A DNA stretch of 64,000 nt from Candidatus Cryptobacteroides gallistercoris (GCA_017694835.1 JADIMJ010000047.1:1-64000), one strand, 5' to 3'. Positions 1 to 9,045 are shown, counted from the first letter of the stretch. Notes: generated by a model from the sequence alone, not told the origin. A program made the numbers and translations.

Positions 1-266
<266 letters not shown>

Positions 267-420
267 TTGAGCGGAGGTGCGATGGAATGCGGGAGCGTAT
301 CCCGCGGGCCGGGCATCCTCCGCGCAGGACACATAATCCCGGAATGGGAAAAGACGCCGGGAAATAAGGTCAGACATTCGACTGCGGAATTCCGCGGGAT
401 TCTCTCTCATTGTGATATAC

Positions 421-532
421 TGCGGCGGCTAGAGCCGCGGGGACCCACCTCTACCCATACCGAACAGAGAAGTTAAGCCCGCGCGCGCCGATGGTACTGC
501 CCCACCAGGTGGGAGAGTAGGTCGCTGCCGCT
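421..532 (+). rRNA. 5S ribosomal RNA
   Basis: Contains the 5S core CCGAACAGAGAAGTTAAGCC and the GGGAGAGTAGGTCGC tail. The ends were set by helix I: GCGGCGGC at 422-429 pairs with GCTGCCGC at 524-531 with a single G-U pair. It is the last gene of the rRNA operon; an inverted repeat with a T-rich tail follows. Confidence 0.93.
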
Positions 533-553
533 TTTAAATGGCCAGGAATGGCC

Positions 554-599
554 GGGAGTCCCGGAGATGACGGAAGTCGTCCCCGGGACTCTTTCGTTA
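554..599 (+). terminator. Rho-independent terminator of the rRNA operon
   Basis: GAGTCCCGG pairs with CCGGGACTC (extended by G-U pairs) around an 18-nt loop, followed by TTTCGTT. It lies 22 bases after 5S. The rRNA operon faces metK, which is on the other strand. Confidence 0.7.
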
Positions 600-630
600 A
601 GTGAGAGGCTGAGGCGTGGCATCCTCATCC

Positions 631-792
631 GCGGAGGCGGTACATTTCCAGTTCCCCAGAGGCGGCACCGTCAGAATGAACCGCGGCCGTTGGAGGACAT
701 TTTATATATCCACCGGCCGCGCCTAAAGAAATGCCTCGCCTCAGCTATTACGGAATGCTCTGCCTCGGCACCAGGAAATGCCCCGCCTCCGC
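631..792. repeat. Composite hairpin repeat, copy 1 (MITE-like layout)
   Basis: At 681-723 an imperfect palindrome (CGCGGCCGTTGG / CCACCGGCCGCG) encloses an AT-rich loop. Its reverse complement matches the hairpins at 21120, 60889 and 62566 in layout: GGTGG, loop with ATAAAATG, CCTCC. It is flanked by an inverted repeat, GCGGAGGCGGTACATTTCC at 631-649 and its near reverse complement at about 774-792, with further GAGGC..CATTTC units between. All units point toward the hairpin. The block fills the gap between the rRNA operon and metK, which converge. No coding potential is supported here; the ORFs that cover it are shadows. Confidence 0.6.
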
Positions 793-797
793 CGGAA

Positions 798-2135
798 CTA
801 TTCCAGACCGAATGCCTTTTTGATGACATCGACGGAATCCAGGAGTTCCCATCCGAAGAACTGGACATTCTCGAGGGTCTTCTTGCCGTGGATGTTCATC
901 TCGACATTGGCGCGGTATGGCTTGCGGCCGACATGGCCGTAGGCTGCGGTAGGCTCGTAGATCGGTTTCTTGAGCTGGAATTTCTCAATGATCTTGGCCG
1001 GGCGAAGGTCAAAGAGCCCGCCGATTTTTTCTGCAATCATTGCATCGGTAAAGCGCTGGCCGTCCTTGCCATGTCCGGCGGTGCCGTATGTGTTGACATA
1101 GATGCTCAGGGGACGGGCGACGCCGATTGCGTATGAGAGCTGCACGAGCATTTCCCTTGCGACTCCGGCGGCGACCATGTTCTTGGCAATGTACCTGGCT
1201 GCGTACGCGGCTGACCTGTCAACCTTGGATGGGTCCTTGCCTGAGAATGCCCCGCCTCCGTGGGCGCCTTTGCCGCCGTATGTGTCCACTATTATCTTCC
1301 TTCCGGTGAGACCGGTGTCTCCATGGGGGCCGCCGATGACAAATTTCCCGGTAGGGTTGACATGGAGGATGTAGTCTCCCTTGAACAGGGCGGCAGTCTC
1401 GGCCGGAAGTTGCTCAATCATCATCGGGAGAAGTATTTCCTGTACATCTTTTTTGATTTTTGCCTGCATGGCGGCATCTACTTTCTTAGCTCCGTATTGT
1501 GCCACGGCTTCGCTGTAAGTCATTTTCCCGAGCTCTTCAGGAACGAATTCGTCGTGCTGGGTAGAAATCACGATAGTATGGATTCTGACGGGGCTGTTGT
1601 CAGTGTCGTCGTATTCTACGGTGAACTGAGACTTGGAGTCCGGCCTGAGGTAAGGCATCAGTTCGGGCGACTTCTTGCGGATTTCGGCAAGAGTCCGCAG
1701 GGCAAGATGCGACAGTGCAAGCGGCAGAGGCATATACTCATCCGTATCGCAGCATGCATAGCCGAACATCATTCCCTGGTCTCCGGCCCCCTGCTCGTCA
1801 GGGTCGGAAACGACCACGCCTCTGTTGATGTCCTGGCTCTGTTCATGCAGGGCAGACAGCACGCCGCATGAGTTTGCGTCAAACATGTAGTCGGCCTTGT
1901 TGTATCCGATGCGGCTGATTGTCTTCCTTGCTGTGGTCTGGATGTCGACATATGCATCCTCGGACCTGACTTCGCCTCCGACGACGACGAGGCCCGTGCT
2001 GCAGAATGTCTCGCAGGCTACCTTTGCCTCAGGGTCCTGCCTGAGGAATTCATCGAGGATGGCATCGGAAATCTGGTCCGCGACCTTGTCCGGATGTCCC
2101 TCTGACACTGATTCTGATGTAAAAAGATACCTCAT
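798..2135 (-). CDS. metK: S-adenosylmethionine synthase (methionine adenosyltransferase)
   Basis: Makes S-adenosylmethionine from methionine and ATP in the cytoplasm. The 445-residue product has the N-terminal ATP/Mg signature SEGHPDK (residues 11-17), [12 protein letters not shown] (about 116-127) and the glycine-rich [19 protein letters not shown] region near residue 290. It is slightly longer than the roughly 385-residue E. coli enzyme, with extra sequence in the central domain as in other Bacteroidota homologues. The ATG at 2135 starts directly at the conserved [10 protein letters not shown]. The gene stands alone and converges on the rRNA operon. No clear TANNTTTG box lies just upstream; the 550-bp upstream region holds AT-rich repeats and a minus-strand terminator, so transcription may start farther away. 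Confidence 0.97.
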   Translation of the reverse strand: MRYLFTSESVSEGHPDKVADQISDAILDEFLRQDPEAKVACETFCSTGLVVVGGEVRSEDAYVDIQTTARKTISRIGYNKADYMFDANSCGVLSALHEQSQDINRGVVVSDPDEQGAGDQGMMFGYACCDTDEYMPLPLALSHLALRTLAEIRKKSPELMPYLRPDSKSQFTVEYDDTDNSPVRIHTIVISTQHDEFVPEELGKMTYSEAVAQYGAKKVDAAMQAKIKKDVQEILLPMMIEQLPAETAALFKGDYILHVNPTGKFVIGGPHGDTGLTGRKIIVDTYGGKGAHGGGAFSGKDPSKVDRSAAYAARYIAKNMVAAGVAREMLVQLSYAIGVARPLSIYVNTYGTAGHGKDGQRFTDAMIAEKIGGLFDLRPAKIIEKFQLKKPIYEPTAAYGHVGRKPYRANVEMNIHGKKTLENVQFFGWELLDSVDVIKKAFGLE

Positions 2136-2195
2136 TTCAATAATGTTTTATTATTCCTTTCTTATTATAATGTCTTGTCTATCCTGAATTTTAAT

Positions 2196-2310
2196 CCTTA
2201 TATATTCCGTTTTCAGTACTTTATTTATTCCGGAATGTCTTATGATGCCTTATATATTCCGGTTCCGATATTTTACTTATTCCCTTATATGGTTGTCCCG
2301 TATATATTCT
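2196..2310. repeat. Three degenerate ~50-bp AT-rich direct repeats upstream of metK
   Basis: CCTTATATATTCCG occurs at 2196 and again at 2248, and a third related CCCGTATATATTC begins near 2297, giving a period of about 50-52 bp. TTTATTTATTCC and TTTACTTATTCC recur in register inside the first two units. The block lies in the metK upstream region and has no coding capacity. Confidence 0.5.
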
Positions 2311-2364
2311 AAAAGTCATTATCCATCTGGCTGAATGTGAATGCGGATGAGGAAGCCTGTAAAC

Positions 2365-2502
2365 GAAAAAAGCCCCAGAAACTGGAGCAGTGCACAAATC
2401 ATAAATATTGAATGACTGTCAATAATCAAGACCTGAAAGTCAACATTTTAGCATTTTTTTGTGTGGTTGCAAGCAGCCAAATCTCTCCACATTCCGTATT
2501 TG
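2365..2502 (-). ncRNA. Candidate short transcript ending in a rho-independent terminator, upstream of metK
   Basis: On the minus strand GCTCCAG-TTT-CTGGGGC (one G-U pair) is followed by six T (2366-2388), a compact intrinsic terminator. About 120 bases upstream a TATATTTG box at 2508-2515 fits the Bacteroidota -7 element, although no good -33 element is seen. Together they would give an RNA of roughly 135 nt ending about 230 bases before metK. It could be a small RNA, an attenuated metK leader, or a remnant of a lost gene. I see no SAM-I riboswitch core. The terminator is the firm part. Confidence 0.35.
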
Positions 2503-2608
2503 CGCGGCAAATATACGCAAAATATTTTAAGGAAGTATCTTGATTCCACGAAAAGATTTACAAAAGATTTAAAAATCGGTTAAAAATCGCCGAAAATTCA
2601 TCTCTGTG

Positions 2609-2639
2609 CTTGATGCTGTGCTGAAAATCCCTATCTTTG
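2609..2639 (+). promoter_or_regulatory. Promoter of the TonB receptor operon
   Basis: CTTG at 2609-2612, a 19-base spacer and TATCTTTG at 2632-2639 fit the Bacteroidota consensus TTTG-N19-TANNTTTG. The start codon at 2687 follows by 47 bases. The ORF-track start at 2606 overlaps this element, so it cannot be the real start. Confidence 0.65.
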
Positions 2640-2686
2640 CCGCCGGAAAGAGACGACAAAGAACACTTTTTTATATATTTCCACTT

Positions 2687-5600
2687 ATGAAACAAACATT
2701 TAAATGTTTATTGCTTGCTGTTGCAGCAATGTTTGTCGGGGGAGGTATATCATTTGCACAGGTAACGACTTCAAGCCTTAACGGCCGTGTCTCCGATACG
2801 GCTGACCAGGCTGTTGTCGGAGCTGTCGTGATTGCCACACACACCCCATCCGGAACCCAGTACACGGCCGTGGTTAATGATGAAGGCCGTTATTCTATCA
2901 ACGGTATGCGTTCCGGAGGTCCTTATGAGGTAGAATTCGCCTGCCTCGGTTATCAGTCTGTAACCTATACGGATGTTACGCTCAATCTCGCCGAGACCTA
3001 CAGTCTCAATGTCTCAATGAATGAAGACAGCGAAATGTTGAGCGAGGCTCTTGTCATTGCATCGGGAGCTTCCAAGTTCGCAGGTGAAAAGACAGGAGCG
3101 GTAACCAACATTTCGACGTCTCAGATAGAGTCTCTGCCTACTGTGAGCAGAAGCATCACGGACCTCACGAGACTTTCTCCATACGGAGGAAACGGGATGA
3201 GCTTTGCCGGAGGTGACGGCCGTTCATCCAACTTCACTGTCGACGGAGCGAACTTCAACAATAACTTCGGCCTCAACGACGGTCTCCCTGGAGGCGGCAA
3301 TCCTATTTCCCTGGATGCCATCGACGAAGTTCAGGTGGTGATTTCCCCTTATGATGTCCGCCAGACAAACTTCATCGGAGGAGGACTCAATGCTGTCACC
3401 AAGTCAGGTACCAATACCTTCAAGGGATCCGCCTATGTATATCATAACAATGAATTCATGCGCGGAAATACCGTTGACGGTTCAGAACTCGGTGCAAGGG
3501 AAAGAGACCGTTCCACTACATACGGTATGACTCTCGGCGGTCCTATCATCAAGAACAAGCTCTTCTTCTTCGTGAACTTCGAGTATGAGAAGGTGCCTAC
3601 CGTAGTCAACCGCTGGAGACCGTCAGAAGACGGAGTGGCAGACTCTGACCTCTACATCTCCCGCACTACTATTGCCGACATGCAGAAAGTCAAGGACTTC
3701 CTCAGGGACAAATACGGATATGACACCGGTTCATACACAGATTTTCCTGCAAACGAGAGCAACATCAAGGCTCTTGCGCGCGTAGACTGGAACATCAACG
3801 ATGACCACCATCTTTCAGTGCGCTACAACTACACTCTCAACAGAGGATGGAACAATACCAACGGTTCTTCCAGCAACTGCGGCCAGCGTGCCACCCAGAA
3901 CCGTCTGTCACAGTATTCAATGGCGTTCGCAAACTCCATGTATTCCATGGACAACCTTGTGAACTCGTTCTCAGTCGACCTTAACAGCCGTTTCTCTGAC
4001 AATGTGTCCAACCAGTTCCTGGTGACATTCTCACAGCTGGACGATGTCCGCGGGTCAACTTCCGATCCGTTCCCGTTCATTGATATCCTCGACGGGTATT
4101 CTGTCGAGAACGGAGTGCTCACCCAGAGCTTCCTGCCTTATATGTCAGCCGGATACGAGCTCTTCACATGGAACAACGGCGTGCACAACCGTATCCTCAC
4201 AGTCAAGGATGACGTCACTATCTACAAGGGCAACCACGAGATTACCGCCGGTGTAAGCTACGAATGGCAGATGGCCGACAACTCATATATGAGAAACGGT
4301 ACAGGATACTACCGTTACCGCAGCCTTGACGACTTCCTCAGCGGGGCAATCCCTGAGACAGTGGCCATCACCTACGGATATGACGGAGAGAAGAATCCTG
4401 CCGCTCGCGTGCGCTTCAGCCAGATCGGCGTGTATGCCCAGGACGAATGGACCCCTAATGAGAAATTCACCCTGACTGCGGGTCTCCGTCTTGATGCCAT
4501 CGTCTTCAACAACAATGATGTGATGCGCAACAATGCCATCTATGAGCTTGACTACGGCGGAAGGCACATCGACACAGGCGCATGGCCTACTACCAAGATC
4601 CAGTTTTCACCTCGCGTAGGTTTCACCTGGGATATCCTCGGCGACAACAGCCTCAAGCTCCGCGGAGGTACAGGTCTCTTCGCAGGCCGTCTCCCTCTGG
4701 TGTTCTTCACCAACATGCCTACCAACTCAGGTATGGTGCAGAATGTAGTGGCCCTCACCAACACATATGAAGGAGGTGTTCCGGAGACGACTGACCCTCT
4801 TCTCCCGAATTTCGCCGGCGATATGATAACCGATGTGGATGCCCTCATTGCCAAACTCAACTCGCTTGACCCGGACAGGTTCCCTACCAGCATCTCTCCT
4901 GAGGACGGTGTGATTTCAGGAGACGTCAATGCCGTTGACCCTAAGTTCAAGATGCCTCAGGTATGGAAGACATCCCTCGCCCTTGACTATGCATTCCCTA
5001 CACCGTTCCCGATGAGCATCACTGGAGAGTTCATCTACAACAAGACTGTGACAGGAATCACAATGCAGAACTGGAATGTCAAGGACAATGCCGGCTGGAC
5101 TCAGCTCAACGGGGCGGACAACCGCTACATCTATCCGGAAAATTACACTTATACCAATACGGATGCCTTTGTCCTCACCAACACAGGACGCGGCTACGGA
5201 TATACTGCCAACGTGATGTTCAACATCCAGCCTGTCGAGCGCCTCAACATCATGGCATCCTATACCCATACGGTATCCAAGGAGCTTACAGGTCTCCCTG
5301 GCTCAAATGCAGAGTCTGCATTCACCTATACTCCGACTGTGAACGGACCGAACTTCATTCCGCTCCACAACTCGCAGTATGTGACCCCGGACCGTGTGGT
5401 TGCATCCCTCTCATATGAAGACAAGTGCAACAACCGCATAAGCCTCATCTACGAGGCATGGAGAGGCGGATACAATTACACCTACATGTATGCCGATGAC
5501 CTCAACGGCGACAACTACAACTACGATGTAATGTACATCCCTCGCGATGACTCTGAAATCAGATTCGCATCAGACGATGACAGGGTACGCTACTGGCAGT

Positions 5601-5986
5601 TCGCCGAGCAGGACAAATACCTGAGCAAGCACAAGGGCGAGTATGCAGAAGGCTACAGCGTATATTCACCATGGGTTCACAGGCTTGACGTAAGCTTCTC
5701 CCACGACTTCAAGGTGAAGACAGGCAAGTCTACCAACACCCTCCAGCTCAATGTGGACTTCAAGAATGTCCTCAATATCTTCAACAGCAGCTGGGGCGTA
5801 AGCAAGGTTATGAACCCTGCATTCAACGAAGGCCGTATCCTCAGCGTCGAGAGAATCGACCCGGACGGAGTGCCTGTATTCTCTACCATCAATGCCGTAC
5901 AGCCGGGTGTTGACACATGGTATTACAACCATGACCTCGGACAGTGCTGGTATTTCCAGGTGGGCATCAAGTACATGTTCAACTAA
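2687..5986 (+). CDS. Oar-like TonB-dependent outer membrane receptor
   Basis: A 1099-residue outer membrane receptor. A signal peptide (MKQTFKCLLLAVAAMF, cleavage near FAQ at 23-25) is followed by a carboxypeptidase-regulatory-like beta-sandwich (about 27-115), then a TonB plug with the GGDGRSSNFTVDG and DEVQVVISPYDVRQTNFIGGGLNAVTKSGTN regions, and a large barrel ending in aromatic FQVGIKYMFN. This layout matches the Oar/OmpA-related TonB receptor branch rather than SusC, and no SusD follows. ATG 2687 was chosen over 2606 because it starts the signal peptide and lies after the promoter. The gene is 17 bases from the next, a surface lipoprotein. Receptor-lipoprotein pairs of this kind usually import a nutrient or export a surface protein; the substrate cannot be read from sequence. 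Confidence 0.88.
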   Translation: MKQTFKCLLLAVAAMFVGGGISFAQVTTSSLNGRVSDTADQAVVGAVVIATHTPSGTQYTAVVNDEGRYSINGMRSGGPYEVEFACLGYQSVTYTDVTLNLAETYSLNVSMNEDSEMLSEALVIASGASKFAGEKTGAVTNISTSQIESLPTVSRSITDLTRLSPYGGNGMSFAGGDGRSSNFTVDGANFNNNFGLNDGLPGGGNPISLDAIDEVQVVISPYDVRQTNFIGGGLNAVTKSGTNTFKGSAYVYHNNEFMRGNTVDGSELGARERDRSTTYGMTLGGPIIKNKLFFFVNFEYEKVPTVVNRWRPSEDGVADSDLYISRTTIADMQKVKDFLRDKYGYDTGSYTDFPANESNIKALARVDWNINDDHHLSVRYNYTLNRGWNNTNGSSSNCGQRATQNRLSQYSMAFANSMYSMDNLVNSFSVDLNSRFSDNVSNQFLVTFSQLDDVRGSTSDPFPFIDILDGYSVENGVLTQSFLPYMSAGYELFTWNNGVHNRILTVKDDVTIYKGNHEITAGVSYEWQMADNSYMRNGTGYYRYRSLDDFLSGAIPETVAITYGYDGEKNPAARVRFSQIGVYAQDEWTPNEKFTLTAGLRLDAIVFNNNDVMRNNAIYELDYGGRHIDTGAWPTTKIQFSPRVGFTWDILGDNSLKLRGGTGLFAGRLPLVFFTNMPTNSGMVQNVVALTNTYEGGVPETTDPLLPNFAGDMITDVDALIAKLNSLDPDRFPTSISPEDGVISGDVNAVDPKFKMPQVWKTSLALDYAFPTPFPMSITGEFIYNKTVTGITMQNWNVKDNAGWTQLNGADNRYIYPENYTYTNTDAFVLTNTGRGYGYTANVMFNIQPVERLNIMASYTHTVSKELTGLPGSNAESAFTYTPTVNGPNFIPLHNSQYVTPDRVVASLSYEDKCNNRISLIYEAWRGGYNYTYMYADDLNGDNYNYDVMYIPRDDSEIRFASDDDRVRYWQFAEQDKYLSKHKGEYAEGYSVYSPWVHRLDVSFSHDFKVKTGKSTNTLQLNVDFKNVLNIFNSSWGVSKVMNPAFNEGRILSVERIDPDGVPVFSTINAVQPGVDTWYYNHDLGQCWYFQVGIKYMFN

Positions 5987-6003
5987 TTTGATGATTTGAC
6001 ATT

Positions 6004-7485
6004 ATGAAATTCAGATATTTAATAGCATCACTTCTTGCATTCGCACTTTTGGCTGTCGGATGTACTGAGGAAGAGATGAGCTCCTTGAAGAACATCAAGG
6101 TCAGCAATTCCTATATCGGGCTTCCTACTGAGGGCGGCAGCGAGTCAATCACATTGACAGCCGAGACTGACTGGACCTTCAACCAGGACCTGATGCCTGA
6201 CTGGCTTACGGTCAGCCCTATGAACGGCGGAGCAGGTGAATTCACCGTTTCATTCTCCGCAGACGAGACTTTCTCAAACAGGGAAGTCGAGCTTCAGATT
6301 AATGCGGGAGAGGAGACCCAGTATCTCATCGTTACCCAGCCCGCCGACCTCAGCGAAGTTGAATATTCAACTGTCAAGGAGGTCCTTGACGGAACAGACG
6401 GAACAATCTATTTCGTTGAAGGTACTGTTACAAACATTGAGAATACCGAATACGGCAACTGGTGGCTTCAGGACGAGACAGGTTCCCTCTATATTTATGG
6501 AACCCTCGATGCAAACGGAGCTTCAAAGAACTTCCTCAGCCTCGGAATTGCAGAAGGCGACCGCATCAAGGTCCATGGCCCGCGCACCACTTACGGTACG
6601 ACTGTGGAACTTGTGGATGTGACTGTGGATGAACTCATCAAGTCTCTCATCAAGGTTGAAGAGAACGAGTATGAGCTCGGGAAAGAAGCCGGTGAATTCA
6701 CTATCTCCGCATCAGTAAGCGGTGACGGTGTGAGCGTGTCGGCAGATGCCGAGTGGCTCAGGTTTGTCGGAGTTGCCGGCTCTGGAGAGAACACCACAAT
6801 CACTATCGCTTACGATGAGAATACCGACGCAGCTCCGCGTGAGGCTGTCCTGACTCTCTCTTCGGCTTCAGGGGAAAACACTTCAGAGGTGACAGTTTCA
6901 GTAAGGCAGACCGGAAATATGCCGGAGACCTCCACCATTGCGACAGCCGTCGCAGGTCAGGGCGAATATTTCGCAGTCGAGGGAACGGTTTCTGCACTCT
7001 GTACCCGCGGATTCGTCCTCACCGACGAGACTGCTTCTGTCCTCGTATACTTCGGAAGCAGCTATGACGGAGCCTATTCAATAGGCGACAAGCTCAAGGT
7101 GGTAGGCGAGATGGGCAGCTACAACCATGGTGCCCAGTTCGACTCTCCTGACTATGTGGAAGTAATGGAGGAAGGCGGTGATTTTGAATATCCTGCAGCA
7201 GAGGAACTCACCGGAGCAGAGATGGACGCACTTCTGGGACAGTATCCGAACAACGATGACCTCGTTGAGACCAAATATGTCAAGATTACAGGCCAGATTT
7301 CCATTTCAGGGAACTACTATAATCTGAAAGTCAGCGGAGCGTCTGAGGCTCAGGGTTCTATGTACTATCCGATAAAAGAGCTCGGGCTTGATGACATGAA
7401 CGGCCAGACCAAGACTCTCTACGGATATTTCACATCCATTTCAGGCGGAAGATTCATCAATCTGGTGGTGACATCAGTGGAATAA
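6004..7485 (+). CDS. Surface lipoprotein with two BACON and two OB-fold-like modules
   Basis: A 493-residue lipoprotein with lipobox AVGC (Cys20) and an acidic TEEE just after it, like Bacteroidota surface-export signals. I read four modules: BACON-like (about 30-115, ending LIVTQPADLS), an OB-like nucleotide/sugar-binding fold (about 120-210, GTIYFVEGTVTNIE...LQDETGSLYIYG), a second BACON (about 215-310, ending VSVRQTGN), and a second OB-like module (about 315-493, EGTVSALCTRGFVLTDETASVLVYFG). It is translated 17 bases after the TonB receptor and is very likely its partner. Role unknown; BACON domains are usually carbohydrate- or mucin-associated spacers. A strong terminator follows. Confidence 0.75.
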   Translation: MKFRYLIASLLAFALLAVGCTEEEMSSLKNIKVSNSYIGLPTEGGSESITLTAETDWTFNQDLMPDWLTVSPMNGGAGEFTVSFSADETFSNREVELQINAGEETQYLIVTQPADLSEVEYSTVKEVLDGTDGTIYFVEGTVTNIENTEYGNWWLQDETGSLYIYGTLDANGASKNFLSLGIAEGDRIKVHGPRTTYGTTVELVDVTVDELIKSLIKVEENEYELGKEAGEFTISASVSGDGVSVSADAEWLRFVGVAGSGENTTITIAYDENTDAAPREAVLTLSSASGENTSEVTVSVRQTGNMPETSTIATAVAGQGEYFAVEGTVSALCTRGFVLTDETASVLVYFGSSYDGAYSIGDKLKVVGEMGSYNHGAQFDSPDYVEVMEEGGDFEYPAAEELTGAEMDALLGQYPNNDDLVETKYVKITGQISISGNYYNLKVSGASEAQGSMYYPIKELGLDDMNGQTKTLYGYFTSISGGRFINLVVTSVE

Positions 7486-7539
7486 AGTTTCAGCAGTGAG
7501 CAGACTTCCGCTGAGAAGTCGTTCAAGCTGATATGATAT

Positions 7540-7578
7540 AAAAAGGGCGGCACGGAGTGATTTCGCGCCGCCCTTTTT
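7540..7578 (+). terminator. Bidirectional rho-independent terminator
   Basis: AAAAAGGGCGGC pairs perfectly with GCCGCCCTTTTT around a 15-nt loop. It closes the TonB receptor-lipoprotein operon and is symmetric enough to work on either strand. Confidence 0.9.
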
Positions 7579-7638
7579 ATTTTCCCGTCAGGCGGATAAT
7601 CATTTTTATTATTTTTGCACCGGATTCATAATGTTTAT

Positions 7639-7932
7639 ATGTTTGATGCCGGAAATATTTCTGATGCCGCAGGCAGAGTAAGAAAGATTTACGCAATAGG
7701 CGTGGACCTGAGGCGTGCCGCCCGTTTCGGCGAGGCTATAAATGCTTTTCGTGAGGCGGCCTGTCTGGCGGATGATTTGGCGGCCGATATTGACCATATT
7801 GAAATGGAGTCGGCCGATGAAATCCGGGACATGAAAAATGCCCTGCTGGAAATTCGCAGCAGGGCACTTGCTTCCGTTGAACTGATTCAGGAGATCAACG
7901 GTTTTGTCAATGCTGACCTGATGAATCCGTAG
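7639..7932 (+). CDS. Small hypothetical protein, helical, TPR-like
   Basis: I do not recognise this 97-residue protein. It is mostly predicted helical and acidic, with a TPR-like stretch (FGEAINAFREAACLADDL) and no signal peptide or membrane segment. A TATTTTTG promoter box ends at 7617, so the TTG at 7615 given by the ORF track overlaps the promoter; ATG 7639 is the first in-frame ATG and would leave a short leader. It sits between a terminator and two minus-strand barrel genes, so it is probably monocistronic. It is likely real, because the frame stays open from a promoter to the adjacent convergent gene, but the function is unknown. Confidence 0.55.
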   Translation: MFDAGNISDAAGRVRKIYAIGVDLRRAARFGEAINAFREAACLADDLAADIDHIEMESADEIRDMKNALLEIRSRALASVELIQEINGFVNADLMNP

Positions 7933-7965
7933 CCGGAATCTCTGTCCGGCGGCGGCATTTCAGGT

Positions 7966-8511
7966 TCAGAAACGGTATCTGGCTGAAACAGTCGGGATGA
8001 ATCCGAACAGACCGTTGTTGTAGAAACCTGTCCCGAATCCGCTCTCGGAGACATGGAATCCTATGTAAGGGCGGATGTCCACTGACAGCTGGAGCGGGAA
8101 CCAGAAGGTATATTCAAGTCCGATTTGTCCGGTCACGGACATCATGAATCCGTAGTCATGGCCTCTCCAGTTTCTGTAGGTGTTGTCTATTCCCGGATTT
8201 CCGGTCTTCCAGTGCACGATGTCCTCAACATATCCGAGCGCAAGTCCGGGACCGGCATACAGCCCCCATGTGCCCCTGTCTGTCCAGGCGGGACGGGCGA
8301 ATACGAAGTTGTACAAGGCTTCTGCCTTGAAGCCCGGGCGGCCGAGGTAGTCAAGTCCCAAGTCAGCCTCGATGAAATTGCTCCCGAGGGTGTGCTGGTA
8401 GCTGGCTTCGAATCCGCTGGCTCCGAGTCTTGCTCCGACTGCCCTTGGCTGGGCGGTGGCTGAAATGACAGCCATGACGGCAATTGCCGCTGACAATATG
8501 ATTCTTTTCAT
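7966..8511 (-). CDS. Outer membrane beta-barrel protein (paralogue of the next gene)
   Basis: 181 residues with a signal peptide (MKRIILSAAIAVMAVISATAQ) and alternating aromatic strands typical of a small 8-strand barrel, ending in ...VSARYRF with the C-terminal Phe used for BAM recognition. The motif GQIGLEYTFWFPLQLSVDIRP is shared nearly word for word with the neighbouring protein 8581-9045, so the two are tandem duplicates. This copy carries an extra loop (about residues 85-115, GYVEDIVHWKTGNPGIDNTY). Function unknown. A GC-rich hairpin (8540-8571) separates the paralogues. Confidence 0.72.
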   Translation of the reverse strand: MKRIILSAAIAVMAVISATAQPRAVGARLGASGFEASYQHTLGSNFIEADLGLDYLGRPGFKAEALYNFVFARPAWTDRGTWGLYAGPGLALGYVEDIVHWKTGNPGIDNTYRNWRGHDYGFMMSVTGQIGLEYTFWFPLQLSVDIRPYIGFHVSESGFGTGFYNNGLFGFIPTVSARYRF

Positions 8512-8539
8512 AGTGATTTCCTTTATTGTGTCAACAGTC

Positions 8540-8571
8540 GGGGCAGTCTTTCATTCGGATGCGGCTGCCCC
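8540..8571. terminator. Hairpin between the two barrel paralogues
   Basis: GGGGCAG pairs with CTGCCCC around an 18-nt loop. There is no long T-run on the minus strand, so it may be a weak terminator or a stabilising hairpin between the two co-oriented genes. Confidence 0.4.
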
Positions 8572-8580
8572 GTTTCCCTG

Positions 8581-9045
8581 TCAGAATCTGTAGCGTACGG
8601 AGAGGCAAGGAACAAATCCGTACAGTCCGCCGGTATAGAATCCTGCTCCGTTGTTGAGCCATACGCCGATTTGAGGACGCAGGTCAACCGACAGCTGGAG
8701 CGGGAACCAGAAGGTGTACTCCAGTCCTACCTGTCCTGCGACTGCGATGCTGGCGCCTCCGTTGAATCCGACTCCAACTGATGCTCCCGGACCTGCGTAG
8801 AATCCCCATTCACCCCGTGGTGTCCAGCCCGGCTGGGCAATCATGAAGTTATAGGTGGCAGTTGCGTTTGCATGGTTGAAAGTGAAGAGACCGAGGTTGG
8901 CCTCGACGAAATCCGCTCCGTTCACAGTGTGCTGGTAACTTGCTTCAAGTCCCCATCCCAGACGGCCTCCGATGGCCCTTGGCTGTGCTGCTGCAGCGAA
9001 TGCTGTTCCGAGCATCAGGGCTGCAATGATTAAGATTTTTTTCAT
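8581..9045 (-). CDS. Outer membrane beta-barrel protein (paralogue of the previous gene)
   Basis: 154 residues from ATG 9045 (MKKILIIAALMLGTAFAAAAQ signal peptide). The longer ORF-track start at 9108 lies upstream of a minus-strand TATCTTTG box (9097-9104) and is rejected. The mature part is a compact barrel with GQVGLEYTFWFPLQLSVDLRP and terminal LSVRYRF, closely matching the neighbour at 7966-8511. It is the first gene of the pair, so the second probably arose by duplication and gained a loop. Role not determined. Confidence 0.75.
   Translation of the reverse strand: MKKILIIAALMLGTAFAAAAQPRAIGGRLGWGLEASYQHTVNGADFVEANLGLFTFNHANATATYNFMIAQPGWTPRGEWGFYAGPGASVGVGFNGGASIAVAGQVGLEYTFWFPLQLSVDLRPQIGVWLNNGAGFYTGGLYGFVPCLSVRYRF

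Noticed and set aside
267-420. tRNA in the 23S-5S spacer
   Set aside because: Hairpins are present but no cloverleaf or CCA/T-loop pattern could be built.
567-1136. 189-residue ORF on the plus strand across the metK 3' end
   Set aside because: Starts inside the rRNA terminator and runs antisense to metK.
2136-2510. SAM riboswitch upstream of metK
   Set aside because: I looked for the SAM-I core (kink-turn and conserved P1/P3 sequences) and did not find it; only a terminator and repeats are visible.
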